From Breviolum minutum Mf 1.05b.01 (taxonomy: Eukaryota > Sar > Dinophyceae > Suessiales > Symbiodiniaceae), in NCBI GenBank assembly GCA_000507305.1, contig DF241640.1, positions 1 to 64,000 on the forward strand: a stretch of 64,000 nt of DNA, written 5' to 3'. Shown piece by piece: positions 43,222 to 52,332 of this stretch. Both the position numbers and the translations under genes were made by a program. Below the pieces are notes generated by a model. It worked only from the letters and a program-made list of their open reading frames with translations. It was not told the DNA's origin and did not search any database. Every line of letters starts with the position of its first letter. Position 1 is the first letter of the stretch.

Positions 43222-43811
43222 CTGTTCCATCATTGACAGTTGAAATCGCAAATCCATGATTTCCTGATCGCAAATCCATGTATCCATACATGTCTGTTGT
43301 GATACACTTCAACTCTCTCACGCTGCTGCCAACTCCAGGGCCTCCCATCCGGTTGCCAGGTCCAGTCCTGCCAGGAAACAAAGGAAAGCGTTCGGTTGGT
43401 GGTGCTCCTACCATGAACCCGCCAGTGGCAAACACTTTCTGCATGTTGGTGGTCCTACCAGCCTTGAACGGACCCAGAAGCTCCAGTAGTCCTGTCAGCC
43501 ACACAATAACACTGCAAATGCCAAGGTGGCGCATTGCCATGCACAAAGTACGTAGTTGCACATTCATGCGCTTACTGCAACAGGAGGCAAATCTCTTGCC
43601 ACCACATTGTTTTGCTCCAGCTGGGCAGCCAAGGAGTCTTTGAGTTTGGGGTGAAACTTCTTAGTTTGGGGTGAAACTTCTTTCCTCTCACCCAAGGCAC
43701 CTGCAATTTACAGCATTTCCAAAATTTAGAAATTCTTGCTTCCAAGCCACTTTCTCAACAAGTGTGTTCTTAAACAGTTTTTTATTCCTGCCTGGCGAAT
43801 CAAGGGCTCAC

Positions 43812-44088
43812 AGGAGGCCCAGCACGTTGGCCACCAGCTCTTCAGGGACCTTCCAGTCCCAGCAATGTGAACCCGTCCGTTGGTTGAACAGTTCTGCTTG
43901 GCTCTTCCTTGTGGAGGGCAGCTCTTATTGCCTGGGACTGCCACCTCCTCACCTCCTCCAACCTGCCAAGCTAACAAAGCATGTGACCCCCTGCCTTCCT
44001 CCTCCCACTCTTAGCCACCCACACCTCGATAGGGTTATCGGCATTGACCCAAGCCATGAGGTCCTGCAATAGCAGTACAATGTAACTT
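43812..44088 (-). CDS. Two phase-matched exons of unidentified gene
   Basis: Exon 44025-44088: acceptor AACTTATTTCAG, one base then 21 codons SYIVLLLQDLMAWVNADNPI E, donor ATCGAG/GTGTGG at phase 0. Intron is 103 nt, ending AATAAGAG. Exon 43812-43921: phase 0, LPSTRKSQAELFNQRTGSHC, WDWKVPEELVANVLGLL, donor GCCTCCT/GTGAGC. Rival frames (LEEVRRWQSQAIRAALHKEE) lie across the intron. The aliphatic SYIVLLLQDLMAWV helix and the VPEELVANVLGLL helix are noted. Family unknown. Confidence 0.6.
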
Positions 44089-44399
44089 CTGAAATAAGTT
44101 TTGTCATTGTTGTGTTTGTGGGCCTGCCTGGTCATAGTACCACCAGGCCCAGTCCCACTCCCACCACCAGTGGCTATCAAGATATGCTCCTTCTTTATGG
44201 GGGGGAAAAAACACCTGGACCTACTCAGAAGGTACGAACTGGAAGACCATAACATCCATAACATAAAATCTTCTAACATCTTACTCAGGGATCATGAAAC
44301 ACATTTTTTCTCCTGAATATGCAATCCCCTAAAGTCTTTATAGATTATCCATTGACTGAGTCAGAAATTAAGTTCTTAGCCTCTTTTTTTGTTGAGATG

Positions 44400-44573
44400 A
44401 GAAGCTAATTGTCCATCATCTTTGCAGACCTTTGCTGCAGATTCCAAGTAGTTCCTGGGCGGAAGAAACCCGCCACTACAGGTGATTGTGACCGGTAGGT
44501 AGTTTACGTGCGTGTTTCTAAAAGAATCCACCCACTCATGTGGCTCAAAAGACTCACTAACTAGTTTTTTGAA
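44400..44573 (-). CDS. Exon of unidentified gene
   Basis: Candidate acceptor TTTCCCAAG. Frame FKKLVSESFEPHEWVDSFRN, THVNYLPVTITCSGGFLPPR, NYLESAAKVCKDDGQLASHL. The 3' limit is unclear; a stop follows after NKKRG. Confidence 0.55.
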
Positions 44574-44625
44574 CTTGGGAAAAAAACCCAAGTGGTGCTT
44601 CAACAGAAGCAGCTATATGAGCCAG

Positions 44626-44760
44626 GGTCCATCAACTCCTTATATTGGGGATAGTTATCCTACCTGTAATAGGGAATGCTTATAATAGGTATGTAAACCA
44701 CTATTGATGAGTTGATGACCATCTTCCTACTACAGGGGAAAACAAGGAGTTCATCAACCC
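44626..44760. mobile_element. Palindromic element with ATCAACTCCTTAT arms
   Basis: GGGTCCATCAACTCCTTATA and AAGGAGTTCATCAACCCC, inner GGATAGTTATCCTACCTGTA and CTACTACAGGGG. Related fragments at 35057-35160 and 46875-46915. Confidence 0.7.
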
Positions 44761-45002
44761 CAGCACATATAGCCTTCCTGAAAGCAAAGCTATCAAAAAC
44801 TTCTTTTTAACCATTCATAATCCGATGTATAAGGATTTTCCTGGCACAAGCGGTGTAAAATCACCCCTTCATTGAACCAGCATAAACATATGTCTAATCA
44901 TGGCCACGTGTTACACGTTAACTCCCCGTGTGACTGAAGGTAATTTTAGAAGGGTGCTTATCAGCATCTCAAACTCCTTCCCTAGGTGAAATGTGTTTCA
45001 TA

Positions 45003-45137
45003 TTTGGATGTTCGGTTGGGTTGGTTAGGATCACTGGAGAACGGATCTATGGGTTATTTCACCTGTAAATGGAATAGACTGGGGTTATAACCCCCATTTA
45101 CTAACCACGGATCCTAGCCTCCAACGGGACATCCAAG
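45003..45137. mobile_element. Family B element, left arm diverged
   Basis: TTTGGATGTTCGGTTGGGTT and AGCCTCCAACGGGACATCCA; inner CACTGGAGAACGGATC and CCACGGATCCTAG. Confidence 0.7.
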
Positions 45138-45186
45138 TAGTTGGATTCTAAGATTTGACTGAAAGACTGTCATTTACCCTCCTTGA

Positions 45187-45381
45187 ATCTAACAGCAAGT
45201 TCGCCCCTGAACATAGGCCAAAGCAGTCTCCCAACCATCAATTTTCAGGGGCAAGCTGTTCTAGTTGGTGGTTTCAACCCATTTGAAAAATATTAGTCAA
45301 ATGGGATCATTTCCCATTTGACAAGCAGTGAAAATAAAAAATATTTGAAACCACCACCTAGTGTTAGTTTCAGGTAGGGTA
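45187..45381. mobile_element. Family K element with a family A element inserted (TGTT duplication)
   Basis: K: AATCTAACAGCAAGTTCGCC CCTGAA and TTTTCAGGGGCAAGC. At the K right arm the A element 45261-45361 (CTAGTTGGTGG to CACCACCTAG) is inserted. The base string TGTT lies on both sides, and K then resumes as AGTTTCAGGTAGGGTA. Confidence 0.88.
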
Positions 45382-45389
45382 TTTACTTG

Positions 45390-45525
45390 CCTTTCAGTCC
45401 TTGAACGTCACGATAAAAATTCACTTCCAAACACCGATTATTTGCATCCACTAAAGAGCAGATTTTGGAACCGGTGGTCTGAATTTCTGAAGCCTTCAGG
45501 AGTCTTTTTGTATGACAACAAACCA
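45390..45525 (-). CDS. Possible exon, both strands open
   Basis: Minus: CHTKRLLKASEIQTTGSKIC, SLVDANNRCLEVNFYRDVQG. Plus: HPLKSRFWNRWSEFLKPSGV. Minus is preferred by context only. Confidence 0.35.
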
Positions 45526-45535
45526 AACAATGTAG

Positions 45536-45638
45536 ACCCCCGAAAAATAACATGGAACCTAACAATGAAGGTTTGGTTCAGATGATTTTCCTTTCAAACA
45601 TGTGATTTTCAGGTTCCATGTTTCTTGTCCGGGGTGTA
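45536..45638. mobile_element. Family E element
   Basis: ACCCCCGAAAAATAACATGG and CCATGTTTCTTGTCCGGGGT; core GAAGGTTTGGTTCAGATGAT. Confidence 0.8.
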
Positions 45639-45706
45639 CTACTAGAAGGCAAATTCCACAAATTCACCATACCATTGCTGCTTTTTTTCGCGGTGATTTA
45701 CCATGC

Positions 45707-46042
45707 CCATAGGACCCATGTATGGTACATTTGCCTACATTTACCAGTCCCATGGATCCTATGGGTAAGGAAAGTCCCTCAAAAATCACCATACGTACAT
45801 TTGCCGCTTGTTTCTTCCCCCTAAATGGGTATGACGGCCGTTGCCCCATCCGAAAGGTACCACAAGTTGACAATTTGTCTCATTTTTCTATTCCAATTTT
45901 CCAGCTATTGGGGGGTCAATAACTTTTTGGAGTAATACATATCCTATATCCCACAGGATCCATGGGACTGGTGTATTTACCTACATCTGGCTGATTTTTG
46001 TGGTAAATGTTGGCAAACATACCACTTATGGATCCTATGGGA
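45707..46042. mobile_element. Two family G elements
   Basis: 45707-45768: CCCATAGGACCCATGTATGG to CCCATGGATCCTATGGGT, very short. 45949-46042: TATCCCACAGGATCCATGGG to ACTTATGGATCCTATGGGAT with TATTTACCTACATCTGGCTG. Confidence 0.82.
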
Positions 46043-46368
46043 TATCTATGTATAAGAATGTATAAGATGTATAAGACTGTCACAAGTACGAACCGAATAC
46101 ACTCCCTCAAAGCAACATAATAGACCCCTAAAAAAAATGACAACTTGGAAGATTTGTTTTTGTGGGGCTAAAGACCGCTTTTCTTGGGCAAGGTGGTAGA
46201 TGTATTAGTGTTGGGGAGGGAACAAAATTGGCATAACCCCCAGGTCCAGCCATTTTCTAGCCACATTGCCCTCTCGCCCTTCGTACCCAGATGCTGTATG
46301 TAGTAATGCATTAGAATAGCAATACCTGCAAATCTGAAAGCAGAAGACAGCCAATCAGTGAAGGTAGG

Positions 46369-46528
46369 TACAAGGTGGGCCCCCTACCAGTTATAAGTAG
46401 GGTTATAACTTCCTTAAGTAGGTTATAACATGTTATAACCCCAGTTTCCAATTTATACTGTAAGGCCATTTATAGGGGCAGGGCCCCATAAGCCCAGTTA
46501 TAACTGGATCGGGGGTCCACCTTGTAGT
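46369..46528. mobile_element. Family H element
   Basis: ACAAGGTGGGCCCCCTACCA and GATCGGGGGTCCACCTTGTA, with AGTTATAAGTAGGGTTATAA and CCAGTTATAACTGG. Confidence 0.85.
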
Positions 46529-46669
46529 ATCTAGGCAAAAACTTCGACTTTTTGGAATTGCATCAAAATCCATCCCATGAGTTAAGGTAGGTAGTTTATC
46601 CCACTCTTTACCAACGTTTTTGATACCTCCTGATTTCCGGTGCTTCGCTTCAACAGTATCAGGTGTCAA

Positions 46670-46775
46670 GCACTGGTAAACTAACTCACCTATGGAATAT
46701 CCCCATTTTCAATACGAAATACATCTTCAAAGGGTCCCATTTTCCAGCCAGCTATGTTAGTTTACCAGAGTGTAA
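46670..46775. mobile_element. Family E variant
   Basis: CTGGTAAACTAACTCACCTA and AGCTATGTTAGTTTACCAG. Confidence 0.65.
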
Positions 46776-47118
46776 TCGTAATGCGAGAAATAAGGGTAGG
46801 GCTGGATACATTCCTGATAACTCGCAAATGGAACAACCAGAAGTCCCTTTGTTTTTGCAGAGCTCATTTATGTGCCAGTGTCGATCAACTTCATAAATCT
46901 GGGGGATAAACCCCATTGAAGTAACCCCCCAAGCAACGGATTTGGCGAATCGGACGCCGGAGCGAAACGTTCAACTCTGTGGGGGAAGGTGTACGACCTG
47001 TTTGGGCAACATTTCCTAAAATTCCTAAACCCGACGGAATGATCAGGGCATTTTGGGGGAAATTGCCTTAAAGGGAAATCACCATCTGTTGAAATCTCTT
47101 TTTGGCAAATTTTTGCTA

Positions 47119-47275
47119 CTTGGAGGATCATCGAAAGGCCTTGGATACGTGGTGATCGGATCCACCCCCTTTAAAAAAAGCCATGGAAAAATCGGCCATG
47201 TAAGGAAGGGGTCCAAACCAACCCGATTTCTTAGGGGACAAAACCGATCACCATGGGAGGGATGATCCTCCAAGT
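47119..47275. mobile_element. Family C element
   Basis: CTTGGAGGATCATCGAAAGG and AGGGATGATCCTCCAAGTA; core GTCCAAACCAACCCGATTTC. Confidence 0.85.
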
Positions 47276-47509
47276 AATTGGTACATTTTGTTTTTCCGCC
47301 CTAAAGTTTGGTTTTGCGTCCGTTTTCTATCTTTCAAAACAACCGAAGGTGCTGGCGGCTGGACGCCAGTGACCATCGGGAACATAAGGCATCATCCAAA
47401 AAACGGTGTCAAAACCTGCAAGTGCTCGCAGGCCAGGAAAGGGGCGCCCCGTTGTGCAGATTGAAACCTGGAAGGTAGCGGAGCGAATCGCTCCCTGTTA
47501 AGTGCTTTT

Positions 47510-47610
47510 TTTGGTGGTTGGAAAAACCTTCCAAACATATTCACCAAATGGTGGTTTTAATGGTGATTTACCATGATAGAATCTGTAAAAAAATCACCCG
47601 TACACAAACA
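47510..47610 (+). mobile_element. Family J element
   Basis: TTGGTGGTTGGAAAAACCTT, CCAAATGGTGGTTTTAATGG, TGATTTACCATGATAGAATC, AAAAATCACCCGTACACAAA. Confidence 0.78.
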
Positions 47611-47934
47611 AAAGGTTACGGAGGCATCTTAGATACAACGTTCGCTCCGTTCATCGCTCCCTGCTGTTATCACCAGCTAGGTTTTTCAGCCATGAAATTT
47701 TCGAAAACATTTGGATTTATTTGGACACGTCAAACAATGGGTTCCAATAAATGATCAAATGCCAATTTCTTTGGGTTTCTCCCAAACCCTCCACAAATAC
47801 TGTTGATCTTATTGATGTACTACCCTCCTTCAAATGATCACATATCCCAGCAAACTGGAAAAAGGAAATCATGCACTCCAAAGTGCTTGGGGAAGGGATA
47901 TGCTGTAGGCAGGGTACTGAAATTTACCCTCCCT

Positions 47935-48035
47935 AAGCCAGACGGTTTGTCTGAGCCAATTCCGGGGCCAAAAACAGCCTTTTTCTCTAAGCCAGACGTT
48001 TTGTCTGGGTTTATTCCAGGCCAAAAACAGCCATC
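47935..48035 (+). repeat. Two-copy 55-bp tandem repeat with hairpin
   Basis: TAAGCCAGACGGTTTGTCTG and TAAGCCAGACGTTTTGTCTG begin the two units; both end GGCCAAAAACAGCC. CCAGACGTTTTGTCTGG is itself a stem-loop. Confidence 0.88.
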
Positions 48036-48062
48036 AGCGTTGGTGGGCAACCGTTTCAAATC

Positions 48063-48470
48063 ACCCTTGGTAGACCATCATCTGATTCTGGAATTGGTGG
48101 GTTCGAAATTTCCGACCCGGAATCGATTTGTGGAATGATCTGCTCCATTCGACCAACGGGATGGTAGAACTCTGCATCGTCATCGCTGAGAAGCAGAGGC
48201 GGTCTTAAATCCACGGGGAATCGTACTTTTCCTCGCTTGATCTGCTTGCGGTGCTTGAGCTGCCGAGCAAAGCGAAGAATTGTCAAGCCTCGTGAACCGT
48301 CGTGTGGATCTACCTCGCTTGAGCTGCCTGCCCTAGGGGTCCTTCCCCCGCCAGAAGTCTAAGTAACAGTCGCCATCACAGGCGGGTGGAACTTCATGTG
48401 CCGCTGGAACTTCACGTGGCGGTGACGGAGCTGATCGTGATGGTGCCGGTGGAACTTCATGTGCCGTGAA
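48063..48470 (-). CDS. Exon region of unidentified gene
   Basis: From 48361 (acceptor GACTGTTACTTAG) one minus frame is open to about 48063. It reads TSGGGRTPRAGSSSEVDPHD, GLTILRFARQLKHRKQIKRG, KVRFPVDLRPPLLLSDDDAE and FYHPVGRMEQIIPQIDSGSE. It is basic in the middle and acidic after it. Upstream, a different frame reads AHEVPPAPSRSAPSPPREVP then AAHEVPPACDGDCYLDFWRG, encoded by a GGTGGAACTTCATGTGCCG-type repeat, and stops at 48330. Two exons or alternative frames are possible. Confidence 0.58.
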
Positions 48471-48962
48471 ACATCTGAAAAGTGGGCCAGGCCTTTTGCC
48501 CACCAAAAGGAAATTTCATCTTCCAATACCTACTTTTCAGGGGAGACTTTGCTGTTGGTTTTAGGGAAGGTAAAACCTTTCGGGTAATCCAAACAATGCA
48601 CTATTATAACGGAAATCCCTCAAGAAAAACCATAGATGATTCCTCCCAAAACAGGTCCCCTTCAAAATTTCATGATCATTCATTTAGCGCTTTTTTCTCC
48701 ACAATCCCTTCCATCAAATCATCAAAACGAATCCTAGCAAACTGGAGCTTCGGAACATCAACGACTCAAAAAAACGCCCACGGCTTTTTTTTGGGGGAAG
48801 ATGATACATACTGTTCATGGGTTGTTGCCCCCAGAAATCCGGTTTGCCAACTCACCAGTTTGAGGTTGATATGGTTGAGGTTGTTTATCCCATTAGAAAA
48901 CAAGGTTACCGAACACCATCCAAACGGTGGTTGGCCTTGGGATTCCTTCCAACCATCAACAG

Positions 48963-49200
48963 CAGTATGTCATCGGAACGACAGTTTTCTCGTTCCCCAG
49001 AACTCGTTAGGGTGTTTCAGTTGGGTGATGAATCTCTAGCTGGTGGTTTCAACCCATCTGAAAAATATTAGTCAAATTGGATCATTTCCCCAAATAGAGA
49101 TGAACATAAAACATATTTGAGTTGCCACCACCTAGTATGTCATCGGAACGACCGTTTTCTCGTTCCCCAGAACTTTTTGGGGCCCGTTTCAGCTGGGTGA
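48963..49200 (+). repeat. 65-bp direct duplication flanking a family A element
   Basis: TATGTCATCGGAACGACAGT TTTCTCGTTCCCCAGAAC before, and TATGTCATCGGAACGACCGT TTTCTCGTTCCCCAGAAC after, with the A element 49036-49135 (CTAGCTGGTGG to GCCACCACCTAG) between. The repeat is far longer than a target-site duplication. Confidence 0.85.
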
Positions 49201-49403
49201 TTTTCATCTTATCCTTGACACCAAGGAGCGACTCAGTGGGCAGTTTTTCTTGTTGAGATTTGTCTCTAATTGCAAAGCATCGATGCCATCAGAGCACCAA
49301 ACCTCGGGAGGATTTTTCGAAGAAAAGTGAGTTTTTCAACCACGTTTTCAATGGGATGTTTGGATGATATTAGGTACTTCTTTTGGAAATCCCTAGTTTA
49401 TAG

Positions 49404-49506
49404 TGAGGACACGCAATTCATCAAAACTGAGGGCTTTAATCTGGTAGGAAAACATCATCTCATCCTGACTGGCTCTGATTACCACACCTTTATTAAAGCC
49501 CACCAT
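49404..49506 (-). CDS. Short exon of unidentified gene
   Basis: Acceptor TCACACTTTTGCAG, then MVGFNKGVVIRASQDEMMFS and YQIKALSFDELRVLTIN to a stop. The plus strand is open as well (SDYHTFIKAHHLQKCDLSNW). Minus is preferred for its acceptor and neighbours. Confidence 0.45.
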
Positions 49507-49580
49507 CTGCAAAAGTGTGATTTGTCCAACTGGGTTTCTTATCCCTTACAGGATGTATTTGCATATGTGAAAGACACAAA

Positions 49581-49791
49581 CTAGCTGGTTGTTGAACCAC
49601 TCATTTGAAAACTACGGTTGATGGAAGAAATCCTGCACCACCTGGGACGTATAAAAAACCCTGTAAATATTGGGATAAACCACCAACCTCAACTGGTTGG
49701 CAGGATTTCTGAACCATCCACAGTATTAGGTAACATGAGTCAACTTGGATCATCTCCTCAAGTAGGGGTGAAACTTCAACCCAATCACCTA
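49581..49791 (+). mobile_element. Family A element split by a family F element
   Basis: The A left part CTAGCTGGTTGTTGAACCAC TCATTTGAAAA is followed by a complete F (49613-49726, GGTTGATGGAAGAAATCCTG to CTGAACCATCCACAG). The rest of A follows: GAGTCAACTTGGATCATCTC to CCAATCACCTAG. Confidence 0.85.
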
Positions 49792-49861
49792 GATTTAGAT
49801 ATCAATAGGTCCAATAGTAGGGTTGAGCTTCTGGTTGAGCAAAGGTTTTTGGTGGTCCTAC

Positions 49862-49990
49862 AGGGTGGGCCGCGGATCAGGTGTAAACGGGGTTATTAAT
49901 AACTCCTGTAAGTAGGGTGAAATCACCCCAGTTACATATTTATAAGGCCATTTATATAGGCTAAAGCTCTGGATCCGGGGCCCACCTTGT
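49862..49990. mobile_element. Family H element
   Basis: CAGGGTGGGCCGCGGATCAG and CTGGATCCGGGGCCCACCTT. Confidence 0.8.
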
Positions 49991-50246
49991 AAAGCATCTT
50001 ACGAATCGATGGATAAATTTTTGGTCTGAAAAAAGAGACGAAATCATATTTCACCAACCTAGATTTCCCTGAAATTTTCGGGGATTTCCATTACTAAACC
50101 TTTGGGGTTTTTGGTCGTGTTTTCGGTCGCTTTTTTTTTTGGGGTAGAACTGACTATGGATCTTCAGCGGCTTTTTCAAAAGGGGGCTGACACATTTTCT
50201 GGGATCCAATTGATGTGCTGCAACTGATCACAATCGGGGTTGGTTA

Positions 50247-50500
50247 CTGGGAGGATCATCCCATTTAGTAAATGGTTAATAACGATGGTTAGTAAGTCCC
50301 CTAAGTAGGGTTCTTCCCCTTCCAAATGCGCTAAATGGCTTATAAATGGGGATTAACTAACCACTTACTAACTGGGATGATCCTCCAAGTACCCTCTGGT
50401 AAAGTAACATAGCTGGCTGGAAAACCCACCCATTTTTAATAGGAGAAACATCGACTCAAATGGTGGATTTACCAGCCTGCTATGTTAGTTCACCGGAGTT
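50247..50500. mobile_element. Family C element followed by a family E variant
   Basis: C (50247-50390): CTGGGAGGATCATCCCATTT and ACTGGGATGATCCTCCAAGT. E variant (to about 50500): CTCTGGTAAAGTAACATAGC and GCTATGTTAGTTCACCGGAG. Confidence 0.8.
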
Positions 50501-50559
50501 TACCGGTTGCTGATGGACACTTTTTCCATGATAATGGGAGAAAGATGGAGAAAGGGTAT

Positions 50560-50647
50560 CTAGCTGGTGGTTGAACCAACCCATTTGAAAAATATTAGTC
50601 AAATTGGGAATCTTCCGGTGAAAATAAAAAATATTTGAAACCACCAC
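50560..50647 (+). mobile_element. Family A element acting as an intron (donor side)
   Basis: CTAGCTGGTGGTTGAACCAA to ATTTGAAACCACCAC. Its minus-strand start GTGGTGG follows the exon base string CCTAG and provides the GT donor of exon 50648-50818. Confidence 0.9.
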
Positions 50648-50818
50648 CTAGGTATATAATCATTCCATGATAGATAAGCAAAACTTAGGGAGACCTCCAA
50701 GACTTTTTCGGGAGTTACATGGAGAAAAATATCCCCACGATCAACTCCGAGGGGCGAACTTTTTTCGGGTTTTTCAGGGACGAGCAACCCAAAGATTGGC
50801 CAAGTTGCACTTGTTTTA
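50648..50818 (-). CDS. Exon precisely framed by two family A elements
   Basis: The exon lies between A elements 50819-50918 and 50560-50647. The upstream one ends AACTAG (acceptor) and the downstream one begins GTGGTGG (donor). Length 171 nt = 1+168+2, a single open frame: KTSATWPIFGLLVPEKPEKS, SPLGVDRGDIFLHVTPEKVL, EVSLSFAYLSWNDYIP. The protein family is unknown. It is the clearest case here of an exon bounded on both sides by mobile elements. Confidence 0.7.
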
Positions 50819-50918
50819 CTAGTTGGCGGTTTCAACCCAATTCAAACATATTAGTCAAAATGGATCATCTCCCCAAGTAGGGATGAAAATACAAAAAAAT
50901 TGAAACCACACCACCCAG
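50819..50918 (+). mobile_element. Family A element acting as an intron (acceptor side)
   Basis: CTAGTTGGCGGTTTCAACCC to TTGAAACCACACCACCCAG. On minus it ends GCCAACTAG, the acceptor for the exon at 50818. Confidence 0.9.
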
Positions 50919-51100
50919 TTCACTTGTTGTTTTATTGCATCAAATCATGTTGTGGTTTGTTTGCAGAGAAAAAAAACCTCGAAAACCAACGGCCCAAAGA
51001 ACTTGAATGGTTGACCCCTTCTCACTTGGCCGTCCCGGACCCTGAAATAAAAGTTTGAACGGCTTATTTTCCCTACTAAATATGGAATCCCAAAAAGTTT

Positions 51101-51203
51101 ACCCCCCCGAAAACTAACATGGAACCTGAAAATGATGGTTTTTAATAGGAATCTCCTTTTCCAGGGTTCATTTTCAGGTTCCATGTTAGTTTTCGGGGGT
51201 GTA
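51101..51203. mobile_element. Family E element, near-perfect
   Basis: CCCCCCGAAAACTAACATGG AACCTGAAAATGA against TCATTTTCAGGTTCCATGTT AGTTTTCGGGGG: about 33-bp arms with a 35-bp loop. Confidence 0.92.
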
Positions 51204-51243
51204 AAGTTTAGCCATTGGCCAAGGGAAAGGATCAACAAATCAC

Positions 51244-51341
51244 CAGCCCCACATCCGTGAAAATCTCTGCCCAGCTGCACCACCCGCACCTGGGCGCATT
51301 AGGTTGGCGGTTGGTGGCTTCAGATGACTTGGGGTTGCCCT
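51244..51341 (-). CDS. Short cysteine/tryptophan-containing exon
   Basis: Donor GGGGCTG/GTGATT; the acceptor may be GGTAAAAAG. Frame GNPKSSEATNRQPNAPRCGW then CSWAEIFTDVGL. The other frames are interrupted. No family recognised. Confidence 0.48.
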
Positions 51342-51399
51342 TTTTACCATTGAGGCGGGTTCACCCCATGTTTTCTGTCAAGAAACATGTATTAAGGTT

Positions 51400-51502
51400 A
51401 CCCTCCCGGAAACTAACATAGCACCCGAAAATGGATGGTTGGAATACTAGTTTCCTTTTGGGACGGCCTATTTTCAGGTGCTATGTTAGTTTTAGGGAGG
51501 GT
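51400..51502. mobile_element. Family E/K element, near-perfect
   Basis: ACCCTCCCGGAAACTAACAT AGCACC and GGTGCTATGTTAGTTTTAGG GAGGGT. Confidence 0.9.
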
Positions 51503-51601
51503 CGGGTAGTTTAACCTCATGATGGGGGAGGTTTTACCAATGTTTCTTGGAACCAAAAAAAATCCACCCAGACTCAGACAAAGGCATTTCATCCATCTCA
51601 C

Positions 51602-51871
51602 TCGTGGGATCTCAAGCACCTAATGTCATTTTGATAAAACTCAGCATGAGCAAACTTCGATGTTGAGGGAAATTCCAAAGGTTGTACTCCCAAGATAAAT
51701 TTCCTAAAAACTAACCACAAAACACCACTGAAAAAAACGTGGCTGGGAATGGTAGACGATCTGGCTTCTTTTTCGGAGGCCTTGAATAACTTTTCAGTGG
51801 TGAACGAACTGTTTAACTTCCAGGGAATACCTATGCCTTGAACGAATACGTTTTGTCCACAGCAAAAAATT
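51602..51871 (-). CDS. 90-codon exon, canonical GT-AG, unidentified
   Basis: Acceptor CCCTTTTGGTGTGCAG and donor CCACGA/GTGAGA enclose 270 nt (1+267+2) with one open frame: FCCGQNVFVQGIGIPWKLNS, SFTTEKLFKASEKEARSSTI, VFFSGVLWLVFRKFILGVQP and EFPSTSKFAHAEFYQNDIRC. The hydrophobic VFFSGVLWLVFRKFILGV could be a membrane segment. No known family recognised. It is the longest exon of this quality in the right half. Confidence 0.7.
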
Positions 51872-51916
51872 CTGCACACCAAAAGGGTCAAACATGACAT
51901 CTAAGGCGGATCCGGA

Positions 51917-52104
51917 TCATATCTTGCCAGGACCAAACGCGTGGGAAAAAAGGGCCCGGTGATTTTCGACGTAGAATCGATCTGGGTGAATATGGTGAAT
52001 GATGAGACATTCACCCAAAAAGCCCGAGAAAATACTTGCAAAATTCTGAGTGTTTCCCTCGTCATTTTCGGTGTCGCCTTTTGGTGATCCTTCATCATCC
52101 ACAA
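51917..52104 (-). CDS. Possible exon upstream of 51602-51871
   Basis: One minus frame reads VDDEGSPKGDTENDEGNTQN, FASIFSGFLGECLIIHHIHP, DRFYVENHRALFSHAFGPGK. A second is also open (TRETLRILQVFSRAFWVNVS). Donor could be TTTTTGG/GTGAAT at about 52009. Adjacent to the next exon, so the splice pattern is uncertain. Confidence 0.45.
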
Positions 52105-52247
52105 TACATGTTACTTAAGGTCACTCTGAGCCGAGCCATTATCGGCCAATATCTACTGACCCGATCGGATCGGGTGTTTGGTTGGAGTTGGAATTGGGGC
52201 CCCAAGGAATTAACCAAACACCAGATCATCCAGGGAACTAGAATATC

Positions 52248-52332
52248 CCATATGCTCCATGTATGGAATATTTACCTCCATTTACCATAAGTTTCAAGTG
52301 TAAGTAAATATTCCAGTCCCATGGAGCATATG
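52248..52332. mobile_element. Family G element
   Basis: CCCATATGCTCCATGTATGG AATATTTACC and AATATTCCAGTCCCATGGAG CATATGG. Confidence 0.85.

Larger units (their letters stand above)
41690..43435. repeat. Dispersed direct repeat around CCTGCCAGTGACAAACAC
   Basis: Five related blocks at about 41690-41765, 41810-41835, 41900-41975, 42205-42280 and 43345-43435. They share CCAGGTCCAGTCCTGCCAGG, AAACAAAGGAAAACACTGGG, TTGGTGGTGGTCCTGCCAAG and CCCCTGCCAGTGACAAACAC. They interleave with exons and are not palindromic, unlike all other families here. Confidence 0.75.

Noticed and set aside
48482-49039. 185-codon plus-strand open frame
   Set aside because: It crosses several E-like arms (AACTAACA/TGCTGTTGGTTTTAGG remnants) and half of a duplicated block. 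No splice or motif support.
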